DNA of 56,824 bases from Candidatus Poribacteria bacterium (GTDB lineage Bacteria; Poribacteria; WGA-4E; PCPOR2b), in contig JAJEAL010000043.1 of assembly GCA_022822785.1 (NCBI GenBank), forward strand, positions 1 to 56,824. The letters are read 5' to 3'. Below the pieces are notes generated by a model, which saw only the letters and a list, made by a program, of their open reading frames with translations, searched no databases and was not told the DNA's origin. Each line of letters starts with the position of its first letter. Within the stretch, counting starts at the first letter, position 1. The position numbers were made by a program, and so were the translations under genes. Of the stretch, positions 1 through 8,042 are shown in pieces.

Positions 1-14
1 CGGCTTTGGCCGAT

Positions 15-164
15 TATGGTGAACAATATAAATATGTAGACACTTTCGCTCCCCATGTTTGGTAGGTGCTGTTTCTAACTGCGCCATCCAGTCTCCCATT
101 GGGTAGGCGCTGTTTCCAACTGCGCCGGTTATAGAGTGTCCAAGTAATTCTAAAATTCATCATA
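15..164. repeat. MITE-like element, copy 1
   Basis: A 150-base non-coding element runs from TA to TA. Its ends are near-perfect inverted repeats (TTATGGTGAA at the left, TTCATCATAA at the right), followed inward by GACACTTTCG on the left and its counterpart GAGTGTCC on the right. Inside are two copies of an imperfect hairpin unit, GGCGC-n-GTT / AAC-n-GCGCC with a TCC loop. It is almost the same as the copy at 25595-25743. TA flanks with this end structure suggest mobilisation by an IS630/mariner-type transposase (inference; none is in the window). Confidence 0.75.
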
Positions 165-266
165 ATAGAATTTCGATTCAACTCAGGTGTCGATCTGAAT
201 CGAATCGTGTACCACTAAATTCGTAATCTATATTATCCCTTTTTTCAGGTGGATGGGATTTTTTTG

Positions 267-296
267 TTGACAGACAAGTTAGATTCTTGATAAAAT
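267..296 (+). promoter_or_regulatory. Predicted sigma70 promoter
   Basis: TTGACA at 267-272 and TAAAAT at 291-296 are separated by 18 bases. It lies 64 bases upstream of the GTG start of the first secreted protein, so it probably drives that gene. Seen by motif match only. Confidence 0.6.
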
Positions 297-359
297 GTTA
301 TTTCTGTATGATAATTGACATATTTTTGTCACAATCGAAACTTGAAAGGAGAGTTGGCC

Positions 360-1172
360 GTGCATAAAACTAACAATTTGCCCAAACTATACCTGTTTGT
401 TGCAATCGCAGTTTTGACGAGTTTCTCACTTATCACACCGAGTTTCGTTCACGCCATAGAAATCCTGTTTGAAGATAGTTTCAAGGGCGGGAAGCTAGAT
501 GGGTCAGGAAAGTGGCATGTTGCCCTTGGCAAATGGGCAATTCAAGGCGGAGAATTGGTAAATACGTCGGGCGATAAAAGCCTAATCATGGTGACGGATG
601 CCCATTGGGACCCAGAATGGAATGACTATTGGTTCTACGCCAAGATCACTCCGGCGGGCAATTCGCAGCCAGCCATCTTCTGGCGGTTTCATAGCGACGG
701 GTCACAGGGCGGAAACTTTTCTCCCGCTGGCGACCTGCCCAAACGGATGCAAGACAGCGGACGCCGCATTGTGATTTATTGGTGGCTCAACAAACCGGAT
801 GGGGGTGCAGTTGTCCAGCGTGATATACGGACAATTGTTAAGCCATTTGAGGAGACCGAGACCAAGACAAAACTCAACGGCGGAACCGATTATTATCTCA
901 AAATCGAAAACGCCCCGAACACCTATACCATATATCTGACAGAGAATGCGGGGTCGGTGCTGGCGGGGAATTATGGCGAGCCGATTGTTGACCTTGAAGC
1001 TTTAGGTAAGAAAGACATCAATAGTAAAGGTCAAGGACGTATCGCTTTCGGAACGATTGACGGTAAGATTAGGGTTGATGATGTGTTTGTCACCACCCCT
1101 GGGGGTAACCCCTTCTCTGTAGAGGCGAGGGGCAAGTTGGCAACCGTTTGGGGTGAACTGAAAGCAAAGTAG
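360..1172 (+). CDS. Secreted LamG-like / DUF1080-like protein with C-terminal KLxTxWG motif
   Basis: A 270-residue secreted protein. The GTG at 360 is preferred because GAAAGGAGAG sits about 7 bases upstream and it places a typical signal peptide (basic start, then hydrophobic LYLFVAIAVLTSFSLI, cleavage after FVHA) at the N-terminus; an in-frame start at 315 would add 15 residues and spoil it. The mature part begins ILFEDSF and continues with W/G-rich beta-strand sequence typical of concanavalin A-like folds (LamG, 3-keto-disaccharide hydrolase DUF1080, GH16-like). I see no catalytic residues that fix an enzyme activity, so carbohydrate binding or structural roles are equally possible. The last residues, GKLATVWGELK, match the ends of four neighbouring genes. 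It resembles the gene at 4110. Confidence 0.75.
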   Translation: MHKTNNLPKLYLFVAIAVLTSFSLITPSFVHAIEILFEDSFKGGKLDGSGKWHVALGKWAIQGGELVNTSGDKSLIMVTDAHWDPEWNDYWFYAKITPAGNSQPAIFWRFHSDGSQGGNFSPAGDLPKRMQDSGRRIVIYWWLNKPDGGAVVQRDIRTIVKPFEETETKTKLNGGTDYYLKIENAPNTYTIYLTENAGSVLAGNYGEPIVDLEALGKKDINSKGQGRIAFGTIDGKIRVDDVFVTTPGGNPFSVEARGKLATVWGELKAK

Positions 1173-1300
1173 TAGACGGTGTGCCCAATATCCCATAGGA
1201 AAGAACTTTAGCTGGGCTATCACAGGGGTGATCGCCCAGCTTTGAAAAATGTGTGTCCTGAATACCTCTTCGGCGCGCGTCAGCAGATCAGATGCAGTAT

Positions 1301-1408
1301 TATAGTGAATTCTAAAAATAAATAGACACTTTCGCTCCCCATGTATGGTAGGCGCTGCTTTCAACTGCGCCGGTGCAGAGTGTTCAATTAATTCTAAACT
1401 TTGCTATA
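1301..1408. repeat. MITE-like element, copy 2
   Basis: A 108-base element from TA to TA: TATAGTGAATTCTAAAA at the left, and a right end whose reverse complement begins TATAGCAAAGTTTAGAATT. It has one internal GGCGC...GCGCC hairpin unit. The right end supplies TATAAT at 1405-1410, which could act as a -10 element for the gene at 1526 (inference). This element is the main content of the 353-base gap between the first two genes. Confidence 0.7.
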
Positions 1409-1525
1409 ATTATTCCTTGGGTTGTATTCTGTCTGACTGAAAAATTTTCAACAGTAAATACAATATCAGGTGCAGAGCTAACTTAGTTTTTCATGATTTT
1501 ACATTAAAAACGGAGGAAATAAACT

Positions 1526-2485
1526 GTGCTTAAGAATGTTGTTCTGTGTGTAATAGTGTTAGCGATGTTGTTGTCTACATCGCTTGTTTTTGCACATTCG
1601 GGCGGTCAAGCGAAGGCTTTCTTCACGGATGTGCCCCCCGTAATTGATGGCCAGGTTGATGAACAGTATGAAGAACATTGGGCTGAATATCAGGCTGCTG
1701 ATATGCACATGGATCCCGAACGGGTTCCGGATTGGTTTCTGTTTGATGAGACCTCGCCTAACCGAGTCAGTCGTGGTGTTATTGAAGATGCCGAGGACCT
1801 GAGCAACAATTTCGGGTTCCTCTTTGATGAAGAACGTATTTACTATGTCGGTGTGGTTAAGGACGCGGATTTGCCGGTCGATATCAACAGCGGCGAAGTG
1901 CAAGCCAAGGGCGGACCCGTCGCACCGAATACCGATCAATTGTGGCTTGAGTTCGACTGGGAGCATAATGCTTGTCGGGTGCCGCGGGGGAATGACGACC
2001 GAGACCTAGCGCAAGTGGACTGCTGCAAACCGCAGCCCGGTGATCACTGGTGGCGGCTTAAACCGTGGTCGGGACCTGGCACTACCGAACCTGTATGTTG
2101 GTGGAATCATGGGCAGAACGCGGTGCTCGGCGATCAACATATCTTTGATGAAGATTGCACATCGAATACAGCGGCGACCCAAACCGATGATGGCTTTATC
2201 ATTGAGGTCGCGCTTAACTACAAAGAGGGAATGGAAAACTCGACCATCGCTGCCCAAGAATTGATTGATGGAGTCGTCGTGGGATTTGACTCGACGATGA
2301 ATGACTTTGAAGATGCAGCCGAGGCTCGAGAGGGTTCTATCTCGTGGGCGTCATCCTTTGAGAATGATAACTGTGTCTGTATCTACGGCGACCTCCAGTT
2401 CATTGGGGTGCGTGCTGTGAGCCCCCAGGATAAGCTTCCTATGACCTGGGGCAACATTAAGTTGAACGCGAGACGGGGACTATAA
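1526..2485 (+). CDS. Secreted CBM9-like (DOMON-fold) protein, paralog 1
   Basis: A 319-residue secreted protein starting at GTG 1526 behind CGGAGGAAAT. The signal peptide (hydrophobic VVLCVIVLAMLLSTSLVFA) is followed by AHSGGQAKAFF. The segment PPVIDGQVDEQY at about residues 38-49 is the IDG-x-x-D start typical of carbohydrate-binding module family 9 and related DOMON-like sugar or haem binders; alternating beta-strand sequence follows to about residue 300. Cysteines are numerous for an exported protein. The C-terminus carries KLPMTWGNIK, the shared terminal motif, here followed by eight more residues. It is a tandem paralog of the next gene, with many identical blocks such as GSISWASSFENDN versus GAISWASSFENDN. 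The ligand is unknown. Confidence 0.75.
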   Translation: MLKNVVLCVIVLAMLLSTSLVFAHSGGQAKAFFTDVPPVIDGQVDEQYEEHWAEYQAADMHMDPERVPDWFLFDETSPNRVSRGVIEDAEDLSNNFGFLFDEERIYYVGVVKDADLPVDINSGEVQAKGGPVAPNTDQLWLEFDWEHNACRVPRGNDDRDLAQVDCCKPQPGDHWWRLKPWSGPGTTEPVCWWNHGQNAVLGDQHIFDEDCTSNTAATQTDDGFIIEVALNYKEGMENSTIAAQELIDGVVVGFDSTMNDFEDAAEAREGSISWASSFENDNCVCIYGDLQFIGVRAVSPQDKLPMTWGNIKLNARRGL

Positions 2486-2584
2486 CCGGATCGTTTAGTT
2501 ACGCATAACGCGATAGGGGACGCAGGATTCCGTAGGTGTCGCAGCGACGCAACAGCTTTGGGATCGGTGTTCCCAAAAACAATA

Positions 2585-2604
2585 GGGGCTTAGCCCCATT
2601 TTCT
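2585..2604 (+). terminator. Weak hairpin between the two CBM9-like genes
   Basis: GGGGC-TTA-GCCCC at 2585-2597 is followed by ATTTTCTT. The stem is only 5 bp, so it is at best a weak terminator or attenuator ahead of the second paralog. Confidence 0.3.
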
Positions 2605-2638
2605 TACTTTACACTTAAAATTTGAAGGAGATAACATT

Positions 2639-3613
2639 ATGCTTAAGAATGCTATCCTATGTACGATGGCACTCGCAATGCTGTTTTCTGTAACAGCTGT
2701 ATTTGCACACTCCGGCGGTCAAGCGAAGGCGTTCTTCGTTGATAAGCCCCCGGAAATTGATGGAAACAATGATGAAGACCAATGGAACGAGATTTGGGCG
2801 GACGCTCAAGCTGCCGATATGCACATGAAACCGGAGGATACGCCGGATTGGTTTCTCTTTGATGAGACCTCGCCAAACCGAATCAGTCGTGGTGTTATTG
2901 ACGATAACAGTGACCTAAGTGTCGAATTTGCGTTCCTGTTCGACGAAGAGTGGCTCTACTATACCGCTAGAGTTATTGATGATGTCGTGCATGACAACCT
3001 GCAAAGCGGCGAAGTTGATAGCAAAGCGGGACCAACGGCGCCACATACCTTCCAGCTGTGGTGGGAGTTTGATTACCAACACGATGCCCCGAAGGTGCCG
3101 AGAGGCAACGATGACCGAGACCTCGCAGCGCTCCGTCCGCCGGCTGTACACTGTCTCTATTCGCCGGGCGATCACTTCTACTGGTTGAAGCCGTGGACAG
3201 GCGCAGGAACCGAAAAACCTGCCTGCTTTGAGAACAACGGTCAGAATGCGGTCTTGGGCGACCGGAATCTCTTCGATCCAGAGTGCTCAGACAATCTCAG
3301 AGCGGTAAAAACCGGAGACGGACTCACGATGGAAGGCAGGTTAAATTTCAATACCCTATTCAAAACCGCACAAACCCCGGAGCTTCTGCCTCCGATCGAT
3401 GGCGTGGTTTGGGGATTTGATTCAACTGTCGAAGACTTCGATGAAGCAGTGGGACAGGGCAGAACGGGTGCCATCTCTTGGGCGTCGTCCTTTGAGAATG
3501 ATAACACCGTCTGTATCTTTGGGGACCTGACCTTCGTCGGTGTCCGTGCTGTTACCCCTAAAGATAAACTCACGACAACGTGGGGAAATCTTAAGAAGCC
3601 GGTCACTCAATAA
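2639..3613 (+). CDS. Secreted CBM9-like (DOMON-fold) protein, paralog 2
   Basis: A 324-residue protein with an ATG start at 2639 behind GAAGGAG. Architecture matches the upstream gene: signal peptide ending VFA, then AHSGGQAKAFFVD, the IDG-x-x-D block (PPEIDGNNDEDQW), a beta-rich CBM9/DOMON-like body and the C-terminal motif KLTTTWGNLK. Shared blocks include DWFLFDETSPNR, RGNDDRDLA and SWASSFENDN, pointing to a tandem duplication. It probably binds a carbohydrate at the cell surface or in the periplasm; no enzyme motif is seen. A strong terminator follows. Confidence 0.75.
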   Translation: MLKNAILCTMALAMLFSVTAVFAHSGGQAKAFFVDKPPEIDGNNDEDQWNEIWADAQAADMHMKPEDTPDWFLFDETSPNRISRGVIDDNSDLSVEFAFLFDEEWLYYTARVIDDVVHDNLQSGEVDSKAGPTAPHTFQLWWEFDYQHDAPKVPRGNDDRDLAALRPPAVHCLYSPGDHFYWLKPWTGAGTEKPACFENNGQNAVLGDRNLFDPECSDNLRAVKTGDGLTMEGRLNFNTLFKTAQTPELLPPIDGVVWGFDSTVEDFDEAVGQGRTGAISWASSFENDNTVCIFGDLTFVGVRAVTPKDKLTTTWGNLKKPVTQ

Positions 3614-3678
3614 GACGGTTAAATCGCTACACGTAGTATATCGTAGGATTAGATTACACTTGATGCTTTTTGTCTCTT

Positions 3679-3710
3679 AAGGGGTAACCAACCGGTTACC
3701 CCTTTGTTTT
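3679..3710 (+). terminator. Rho-independent terminator
   Basis: An 11-bp perfect stem AAGGGGTAACC / GGTTACCCCTT with an AACC loop is followed by TGTTTT. It closes transcription of the CBM9-like gene pair. Confidence 0.85.
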
Positions 3711-3733
3711 AGCCGATTTAAGGAGAGATAATC

Positions 3734-4072
3734 ATTAAGAGAGTGTTATCAACATCCTTTAATTACATAAGTGCTTTCCTTATCGCTTTTGCTTTGTTGG
3801 GTTCCACAGCCACAGCGAAAATTCTGTTTGAGGATGACTTCAAAAACGCATCGAAATCGGAAAAAATTGGATTTTTGCCGCAGGAGAATGGAAAGTTCAA
3901 GGCGGCAAATTGACGCAAGGCGCATGGTGGTAAAAAGGGTGGCAGGGTTGCCCTAGGCACCCAGGCGACCTCCGTTGTTTTTTCCGATGTTATGCTCACT
4001 GACCTCGCAGGGCAAGGGGTCGAACCCGGCGACAAAATAGCAACCACGTGGGGGCTGCTGAAGTCCCGCTGA
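3734..4072 (+). pseudogene. Decayed LamG-like secreted paralog
   Basis: A broken relative of the gene at 4110. AGGAGAG is followed by ATT where the paralog has ATG, then a readable signal peptide and AKILFEDDFKNA. The homologous text then shifts frame (WIFAAGEWKVQGGKLTQG), stops, and resumes in a third frame after a gap where about 130 residues of the intact paralog are missing, giving GGRVALGTQATSVVFSD and ending DKIATTWGLLKSR. Lesions visible are a lost start codon, at least two frame changes and a large internal deletion. It still preserves the family's C-terminal motif. Confidence 0.8.
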
Positions 4073-4109
4073 TAAAGCTATCTGTCTGTTTTGAAGAAAG
4101 GAAAAAGCT

Positions 4110-4871
4110 ATGAAAAAAATATTAACAGTCCCATTTAACCTTATGAGCGCTTGTTTCATTGTGCTTGTCCTGTTTGCTTCTTCCGCTACGGCGCAGATCC
4201 TGTTTGAGGATAATTTTGCAAAGGCGAATCGTACCGCGGAAAAATGGGCATTCTTGCAAGGGGGATGGGAAGTTAAAGGCGGAGAACTCACACAAAATAA
4301 TCCGGAGGGGCGCACCATCGCCGTGGTTTCGGATGCTTTCTGGGATGATACCTGGAACGAGTATATTTTTGAGCTCACCGCACGAAAGCTAAGGGGCGCC
4401 AATGGGGCCCGCATATTTTGGCGGATCAACGATGATCTGCAGCCCGGCCCCGGCAGAGATGATGCCCGGTCATTTACGCTTGATGGACCTGTTAAAGGAA
4501 GACTGGCTGACGAAAAATCCCGTATCAAATTCTGGTGGGAAATCGGTTGGGAAAACAGCTCCTCCTATGTGCTTCGAGATCTCAGAGGTGTTACGAACAT
4601 TAAGGATGGTACTGAGACAAAGCACAAGCTCGGAAGGGAGCCGGTGCATATCAAAATTGTGAATCAAGGTAGTATCATCCAACTGTTTCTCGATAATGAA
4701 ATGATCTTTGACGGCAAGGATATAAACGGGAATAAAAAAGGGCGTGTCGGCGTAGGTACGGAGGCTACCGTCGCCTCATTTGACGATGTTTTTGTCACCG
4801 GTCTCAAAGGGCGCTCCGTTGAACCGGGGGGCAAGCTAACCACCTCTTGGGGTATGCTGAAAACACGTTGA
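4110..4871 (+). CDS. Secreted LamG-like / DUF1080-like protein
   Basis: A 253-residue secreted protein starting at ATG 4110 behind GAAAGGAAAA. The signal peptide (MKKILTVPFN, hydrophobic stretch, cleavage near ATA-QIL) leads to ILFEDNF and a concanavalin A-like beta sandwich similar to the gene at 360 (compare SDAFWDDTWNEY with TDAHWDPEWNDY). It ends KLTTSWGMLKTR, the shared terminal motif. Likely extracellular or periplasmic; carbohydrate binding is plausible but no activity can be assigned. A terminator follows directly. Confidence 0.75.
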   Translation: MKKILTVPFNLMSACFIVLVLFASSATAQILFEDNFAKANRTAEKWAFLQGGWEVKGGELTQNNPEGRTIAVVSDAFWDDTWNEYIFELTARKLRGANGARIFWRINDDLQPGPGRDDARSFTLDGPVKGRLADEKSRIKFWWEIGWENSSSYVLRDLRGVTNIKDGTETKHKLGREPVHIKIVNQGSIIQLFLDNEMIFDGKDINGNKKGRVGVGTEATVASFDDVFVTGLKGRSVEPGGKLTTSWGMLKTR

Positions 4872-4919
4872 TGGGCGACTCTCCTGCCTTCAGTTGTTTA
4901 TACTCAGAGTGTGTCTCGT

Positions 4920-4956
4920 AAAGCCCCCGCCATTTGGTGTGGGGCTTTCTTCTGTC
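4920..4956 (+). terminator. Rho-independent terminator
   Basis: AAAGCCCC pairs with GGGGCTTT, extended inward by CGCCA/TGGTG with one bulged base, and is followed by CTTCTGTC. It lies 50 bases past the LamG-like gene. Confidence 0.7.
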
Positions 4957-4989
4957 TAATTTTCCCCATAACCCCGCCCGTTACCTGCA

Positions 4990-6915
4990 ATGAATGACAA
5001 CACGTATGTGACAATCGCAATCAAGAAGCGTGCGGTACTCATCGGTGCGCTGCTTATCATCGCCAACAGCTACTGGATCGCCTATGTCGAAATGATATGG
5101 CATACCGCGCATCTGACGACTGTTTCGCTGTCGGTCAATGTCATGTTCGCTGTCCTGATGATCACGTGGCTAAACATCATTGTCCGTCAGATTTCGCCAA
5201 AATCTGCCCTCAATCAACAGGACCTGCTCGTCATCTATGCGATGCTTGCGGTCGGGAGTTGCTTCTCAGGGCACGACGCGATGCCCCGCTTGATGGGACT
5301 GATGCCCTACGCCTTCCGCTTTGCGACCCCCGAAAACGATTGGGCGGCGTTGCTGTTTCACCACCTGCCGGATTGGCTGGTGATCTCCGATCCGAAGACG
5401 GTCACAGATTTTTACGAGGGGAACGTCGATTTCTTTGCGGACGGCTATGTGCGGTATTGGATTACACCTATCCTATCGTGGTCAGTTGTCATCTTCTCGT
5501 TGATGATGATTTTTCTCTGCCTAACCTCGCTCATCAGAAGACAGTGGGTCGAGCGCGAGAAATTGGCGTATCCGATTATCCAAATCCCCCTCGAAATCAC
5601 CGCCGAATCCGGCGGCATCTTCAGGAATCGTGTCCTGTGGATCGGTTTTGGCCTCGCCTTCGGGGTTGACCTGTGGAACGGGATTGCGTTTTTCTTCCCC
5701 ATCCTCCCCTCCGTGCCCATCAATGACCGCACCACGAATGTCTTTAGGTTCTCACAGAAGCCGTGGAACGCAATGGGCAACACCTCCTTCTTTTTTCACC
5801 CATACCTGATTGGGCTCTCCTTTGTTCTGCCCTTGGACCTCTCCTTCTCATGCACCTTCTTCTACCTCATGCGGAAGGCGCAGCTGGTCTTTGGCAGCAT
5901 GGCAGGCATCAGGAGTATTCCCGGCTACCCGTTCTTAGGGGAACAGGGCACGGGTGCCCTGTTTGCTCTGCTCGCCGTAACCTGTTGGACCGGCAGGCGG
6001 CATTTTGTGCAGGTTCTCGCTCGCGTCATCCGTCCGAATCCGGTTGACGAATCAAACGAGCCAATCTCTTACCGAACCGCTATCGTCACGCTGTGTGTGT
6101 CTCTCTTGGTGTTGATGGTTTTCTGCATAAAGGGCGGGATGTCGCTCTGGGGTTACGCCGTTTTTATCGGTATCTATTTCGCAATCGTTGTTGGATTAGC
6201 GCGTATGCGGGCGGAGCTCGGTCCCCCAATTCACTCCATCGGTTACGTGAATCCGCAATACCTGATGGTGGCGATGTTCGGGACACGACGCTTAAAGCCG
6301 GGGAATTTGACAATACTCTCATTGATGAATTGGCTCAGTGGCGCGGGATTCCGCACCCATCCGATACCCGACCAACTCGAATCCTTCAAGCTCGCAGAAC
6401 GCACCAACATCAGAAATCGAACGATGTTCATCGTCCTCATTATTGCTAGCATTGTCGGTATCGAGTCCAGCCTCATCCTTTACCCATACACGATTTACAA
6501 GACAGGGGTGGCGGCGGGATCCGAACAGATTCACGCCGGTGGGTCGGGAACTTACAATTACCTCTCCGGGTGGTTGGTCAATCCCAAGCCGACGAATTGG
6601 CTGTCAATGAACGTCCTCGGTGTTGCTTTTTTCGTGAATCTCGCTATAATGTTTCTACGCGCCCGGTTCGTCTGGTGCCCGCTCCACCCAGCGGGTTACG
6701 TTATCGGTGTTGCGCCCGGCACAACGGATATGATCTGGTTCCCTGTAGCGATTGCGATGGTCACCAAGTGGCTGCTCATCCGGCACGGCGGCATCAAAGC
6801 GTATCGCGCCGCGATTCCCTTTTTCGTAGGCTTGGTTCTCGGCGAGGCGGTGATGGGCTGCTTCTGGCCCCTCCTAAGTCTTATCCTCACCTCCTCCGTG
6901 TATAGTTGGTGGTAA
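4990..6915 (+). CDS. Polytopic membrane protein, DUF6785/DUF6784 type
   Basis: A 641-residue integral membrane protein with roughly a dozen hydrophobic segments. It starts KKRAVLIGALLIIANSYWIAY and contains RRQWVEREKLAYPIIQIPLE at about residues 185-204. That conserved loop is typical of the large membrane proteins annotated DUF6785 and DUF6784 in Poribacteria, Planctomycetes and Armatimonadetes, which look distantly like oligopeptide (OPT) transporters. A transport role is inferred; the substrate is unknown. No clear Shine-Dalgarno site precedes the ATG. It stands alone between a terminator and a 325-base gap. Confidence 0.7.
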   Translation: MNDNTYVTIAIKKRAVLIGALLIIANSYWIAYVEMIWHTAHLTTVSLSVNVMFAVLMITWLNIIVRQISPKSALNQQDLLVIYAMLAVGSCFSGHDAMPRLMGLMPYAFRFATPENDWAALLFHHLPDWLVISDPKTVTDFYEGNVDFFADGYVRYWITPILSWSVVIFSLMMIFLCLTSLIRRQWVEREKLAYPIIQIPLEITAESGGIFRNRVLWIGFGLAFGVDLWNGIAFFFPILPSVPINDRTTNVFRFSQKPWNAMGNTSFFFHPYLIGLSFVLPLDLSFSCTFFYLMRKAQLVFGSMAGIRSIPGYPFLGEQGTGALFALLAVTCWTGRRHFVQVLARVIRPNPVDESNEPISYRTAIVTLCVSLLVLMVFCIKGGMSLWGYAVFIGIYFAIVVGLARMRAELGPPIHSIGYVNPQYLMVAMFGTRRLKPGNLTILSLMNWLSGAGFRTHPIPDQLESFKLAERTNIRNRTMFIVLIIASIVGIESSLILYPYTIYKTGVAAGSEQIHAGGSGTYNYLSGWLVNPKPTNWLSMNVLGVAFFVNLAIMFLRARFVWCPLHPAGYVIGVAPGTTDMIWFPVAIAMVTKWLLIRHGGIKAYRAAIPFFVGLVLGEAVMGCFWPLLSLILTSSVYSWW

Positions 6916-7240
6916 TCGTGAAAGCTATTGCCTGATCTACGGCGCCTTATTGCAACGCAAGCTGCTGGTGCGCTGTCAAGTAAATCGTGATTCCTTGCTC
7001 GGTTTGGATAGCCATATTCAAGCTGCTTTGTGAGGGGAGGGTCTAAAGGAGTTTTTTGTAGCACGATCTATTTGATTGTGATCCAAACCTGCAAACGCTA
7101 CATTTGGCAGATTGACCGATGATTACAACGTTTGCCGAATTCGCAATATCAAGATGTCAACACACCCTAGCAACTTAGATTGTAACCTAGGTTATTACCT
7201 AAACAAATCCGCAGTGGGGTGACCGAAAGATCTGTGCCCT
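6916..7240. other. Intergenic region with a 12-bp palindrome
   Basis: No gene seen in these 325 bases. The perfect palindrome TAACCTAGGTTA at 7183-7194, about 50 bases before the glycosyltransferase, could be an operator; that is only a guess from symmetry. Confidence 0.35.
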
Positions 7241-7951
7241 ATGATGCTAACGGTTCTGATGCCAGTTTACAATGAGAGCAAAACGCTGGGGGAGATTGTC
7301 TCCCGTGTGCTTGAACAGCGGATCGACGGTATCAATGCTCTTGAGCTCGTAATCGTAGACGACGCGTCAACCGACGGCTCTGCCGAAATCATCGAACAGC
7401 TAGCCGGCACACACCCGGAAATTCAGACCGTTTTTCAAAAAAAGAACCGGGGAAAGGGGGCTGCAATCCGTAAGGCGATTGACGTCGCTTCAGGCGACAT
7501 AGCGATTATCCAAGATGCGGATCTCGAATACGATCCAAACGATTACCACGCGGTGTTGACTCCGATACTGCGGGGGGATGCGGACGCGGTTTATGGGTCT
7601 CGCTTTCTCGGAAAAAAGGACGTATACTCCAGGCATGTTTTGGGGAACAGATTTCTGACGTTTTTGAGCAACTGGTTCACGAGCCTCAGCCTGACGGATA
7701 TGGAGACCGGTTATAAGGCGTTCCGTTTGCCAATCTTGAAAACAATCCCGTTACGATCGAACCGTTTTGGGATTGAGCCGGAGATTACGGCGAAAATTGC
7801 CAAGCGGCAATTGCGCGTCGAGGAAGTTCCCATCAGCTACCATGCCCGCACCTACGCCGAAGGAAAAAAAATCAAATGGAAAGATGGGATCGCTGCGATT
7901 TATGTTATCTTGAAATATTGGATCATTGATGATAGCGTTAGAGAAGACTAA
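7241..7951 (+). CDS. Family 2 glycosyltransferase (dolichyl-phosphate-mannose-synthase-like)
   Basis: A 236-residue GT-A fold enzyme. It has the N-terminal nucleotide-binding strand LTVLMPVYNES, the VDDASTDGS motif, KNRGKGAAIRKAI and the metal-binding DAD motif (QDADLEYDP) at about residues 91-99, as in DPM1/GtrB-like polyprenyl-phosphate glycosyltransferases. There is no C-terminal membrane domain, so it is the short soluble type. It likely transfers a sugar from a nucleotide donor to a lipid or glycan acceptor at the inner membrane face. Start is ATG 7241 or the next codon, ATG 7244; the ribosome site is weak for both. Confidence 0.8.
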   Translation: MMLTVLMPVYNESKTLGEIVSRVLEQRIDGINALELVIVDDASTDGSAEIIEQLAGTHPEIQTVFQKKNRGKGAAIRKAIDVASGDIAIIQDADLEYDPNDYHAVLTPILRGDADAVYGSRFLGKKDVYSRHVLGNRFLTFLSNWFTSLSLTDMETGYKAFRLPILKTIPLRSNRFGIEPEITAKIAKRQLRVEEVPISYHARTYAEGKKIKWKDGIAAIYVILKYWIIDDSVRED

Positions 7952-8042
7952 GCGAAGAAAAAGGGCAAAGCATGAAGTGCGTGGAATGTGAAATTGGTTC
8001 AGTGCTGCCCGTGCTACGGAGCTAAGACAAAAAAAGAGGAAA

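Noticed and set aside
3953-4528. A 191-codon minus-strand frame across the pseudogene and LamG-like gene
   Set aside because: It overlaps the signal-peptide region of the gene at 4110 on the opposite strand and shows no domain or start signal.
4990-6915. Confident OPT oligopeptide transporter
   Set aside because: General resemblance only; the conserved loop fits DUF6785/DUF6784, whose transport function is not established.
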